Shown here: in pieces, positions 56,505 through 57,829 of the stretch
Layout of the letters: the number at the start of each line of letters is the position of its first letter
Numbering within the stretch: the first letter of the stretch is position 1
Origin: Acidimicrobiaceae bacterium
GTDB taxonomy: Bacteria; Actinomycetota; Acidimicrobiia; Acidimicrobiales; RAAP-2
Direction: 5' to 3'
Assembly: GCA_003161255.1 (NCBI GenBank)
Contig: PMOQ01000015.1
Coordinates: 78,600 to 136,428 of the forward strand
Length of the DNA stretch: 57,829 nucleotides
Notes under the pieces: generated by a model
Told to the model about the DNA's origin: nothing
Database searches by the model: none
What the model saw: only the letters and a program-made list of their open reading frames with translations
Made by a program: the position numbers and the translations under genes

Positions 56505-57779
56505 ATGACTCTCGAGAGCCTCCTGCCCGATGCGAGCAGTCGAGGTGCGAGTCCAGACATGGACTCGGACGACGACCGATACGAAACGGCCCGGACCTTC
56601 GACTCGCTAGGCGTGAACGTCGACCTGGTGAAGGCGCTCGCCGACCAGGGGATCATCAGCGCATTTCCCATCCAGGCCCTGACGGTTGCCGACGGCCTGC
56701 TCGGCCGGGACGTCTGCGGCAAAGCCAAGACCGGGTCGGGCAAGACCCTGGCCTTCGGCCTTCCCCTTCTCCAGCGCACCGTCGCGGCGCGCGGCGACGC
56801 CCCCCTCGCACCCGGCGGCCCGGCGCGGCCCCACGCATTGGTCCTCTTGCCGACGAGGGAGCTCGCGCTCCAGGTGCACGACGTGCTCGAGACCCTCGCC
56901 TCAGCGGTCGGGCTGCGAGTCGCCGCCGTCTACGGCGGCGCCGATATCGAGCGCCAGGTGGCCCTCTTGCGCAAGGGGGTCGAGGTCATCATCGCGACGC
57001 CCGGACGACTCATCGACCTCGGCGATCGTGGCGAGCTGACCGTGGCCGACGTCGAGGTGCTCGTGCTCGACGAAGCCGACCGGATGGCCGACATGGGCTT
57101 CATGCCCCAGGTCGAGTGGGTGCTCCGCCGCCTGGAGCGGCCTCACCAGACCCTCCTGTTCTCGGCGACGCTCGATGGCGCCGTCGACCGCCTGGTCACC
57201 CGATACATGAACGACCCGGTGTACCACGAGGTCGCTTCGAGCACCCAGACCGTGGCAGCGATGCATCACCGCTTCCTCCAGGTCCACCAGATGGACAAGG
57301 TGAAGGTCGCCGCCGCCATCTGCAGGGCCTACGACAAGACACTGTGCTTCGTTCGCACCAAGCGGGGGGCCGACCGCCTGGTCGAGCAACTGGAGCGCGA
57401 GGGCATCCGCAGCGCAGCGATCCACGGCGACCTCCGCCAGGCCAACCGCGAGCGCGCGTTGAAGGACTTCACCACCGGCAAGCTCCGGGTGCTGGTCGCG
57501 ACCGATGTGGCTGCGCGGGGGTTGCACATCGACGCGGTCGACATCGTGCTCCACTACGACCCGCCCGAGGACCACAAGGCCTACCTCCACCGTTCGGGCC
57601 GCACGGCCCGGGCCGGGGGCAAAGGGGTCGTCGCCACCCTCATCCTCTGGGACCAGGTCCTCGACGTCGAGAGGATCCAGAAGCGTCTGGGGCTGGTGGC
57701 ACCGATGGACGAGATCTTCTCCAACGATCCCCGCCTGGCCGACCTCTCGGGCTGGCAGGCCGACGAGGGCGCCGCCTGA
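56505..57779 (+). CDS. DEAD-box ATP-dependent RNA helicase
   Basis: A 424-residue helicase with all core motifs: Q motif FDSLGVNVDLVKALADQGII, I AKTGSGKT, Ia LPTRELAL, Ib TPGRLIDL, II DEAD, III SAT, then IV LCFVRTKRGADRLV, V LVATDVAARGLHID and VI HRSGRTARAG. It unwinds RNA using ATP in ribosome assembly, cold adaptation or RNA decay. There is no RGG-rich or RNA-recognition C-terminal domain, so it is of the minimal RhlE/DbpA-like core type; the subgroup is not certain. The remaining 50 bases to the window end hold nothing recognised. Confidence 0.93.
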   Translation: MTLESLLPDASSRGASPDMDSDDDRYETARTFDSLGVNVDLVKALADQGIISAFPIQALTVADGLLGRDVCGKAKTGSGKTLAFGLPLLQRTVAARGDAPLAPGGPARPHALVLLPTRELALQVHDVLETLASAVGLRVAAVYGGADIERQVALLRKGVEVIIATPGRLIDLGDRGELTVADVEVLVLDEADRMADMGFMPQVEWVLRRLERPHQTLLFSATLDGAVDRLVTRYMNDPVYHEVASSTQTVAAMHHRFLQVHQMDKVKVAAAICRAYDKTLCFVRTKRGADRLVEQLEREGIRSAAIHGDLRQANRERALKDFTTGKLRVLVATDVAARGLHIDAVDIVLHYDPPEDHKAYLHRSGRTARAGGKGVVATLILWDQVLDVERIQKRLGLVAPMDEIFSNDPRLADLSGWQADEGAA

Positions 57780-57829
57780 GACACCGGCGTGTGTGACTCC
57801 CTCTGTCTCCTCGGCGACGGCGTCACCCT

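Overview
The window comes from a high-GC Gram-positive, almost certainly an actinobacterium and most likely from the Acidimicrobiia or a neighbouring deep class. The markers are a WhiB1-type regulator facing a PdtaS-type histidine kinase, the conserved trio of histidine phosphatase, DUF3090 and SCO1664-family kinase, DUF3107, a tandem pair of Get3/ArsA-like ATPases, an F420-hydrogenase-beta-like protein and a PE-ligase form of LigD. The lineage is inferred from gene content alone. No rRNA gene, intact tRNA, CRISPR array or intact insertion sequence was seen.

Layout. 1-8.2 kb: cut-off GAF protein, MFS exporter, LigD, a VOC protein, and divergent valS and cysS sharing one tiny promoter. 8.4-12.3 kb: cold-shock protein, acyl-CoA dehydrogenase, low-mass tyrosine phosphatase, TetR regulator, glycosyltransferase. 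12.4-21.2 kb: gmd, then a complete System I cytochrome c maturation operon (ccdA, ccmA-B-C-D-E-F-G-H and a ccmI-like gene) with mostly overlapping start and stop codons. 21.2-25.2 kb: an Fe-S cluster divergon with a cysteine desulfurase and SufR-like repressor on one strand and Mrp/ApbC plus an SDR on the other. 25.3-29.9 kb: dGTPase-like gene, DUF3107, two Get3/ArsA-like ATPases, an acetyltransferase-like gene. 29.9-33.5 kb: an accessory block of less uniform composition, with tRNA-like relics at both edges, holding a P-loop kinase, an RHH-Doc toxin-antitoxin pair and an ECF sigma factor with a membrane partner.

33.5-41.7 kb: PHP phosphatase, PdtaS-like kinase, whiB with a textbook CRP site, a phosphodiesterase, etfBA, and an MBOAT/SGNH polysaccharide O-acetylation pair. 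41.7-46.2 kb: a patchy stretch with a DUF3048 protein, a decayed amidase gene, a D,D-carboxypeptidase homologue that has lost key catalytic residues, and several fragments. 46.2-51.5 kb: the SCO1664/DUF3090/phosphatase trio, family 5 uracil-DNA glycosylase, FrhB-like protein, 5'-3' exonuclease and Bcp. 51.5-53.4 kb: a HipBA module with an AT-rich control region. 53.4-57.8 kb: an Fpg homologue with altered zinc ligands, a DHA2 exporter, a DUF3291 protein and a DEAD-box helicase.

A theme across the window is leaderless transcription: about fifteen genes carry a TANNNT-like hexamer ending 6-9 nt before an ATG or GTG start and no Shine-Dalgarno sequence. This signal fixes several start codons. 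Genes inside operons instead use overlapping GTGA/ATGA junctions or clear Shine-Dalgarno sequences.
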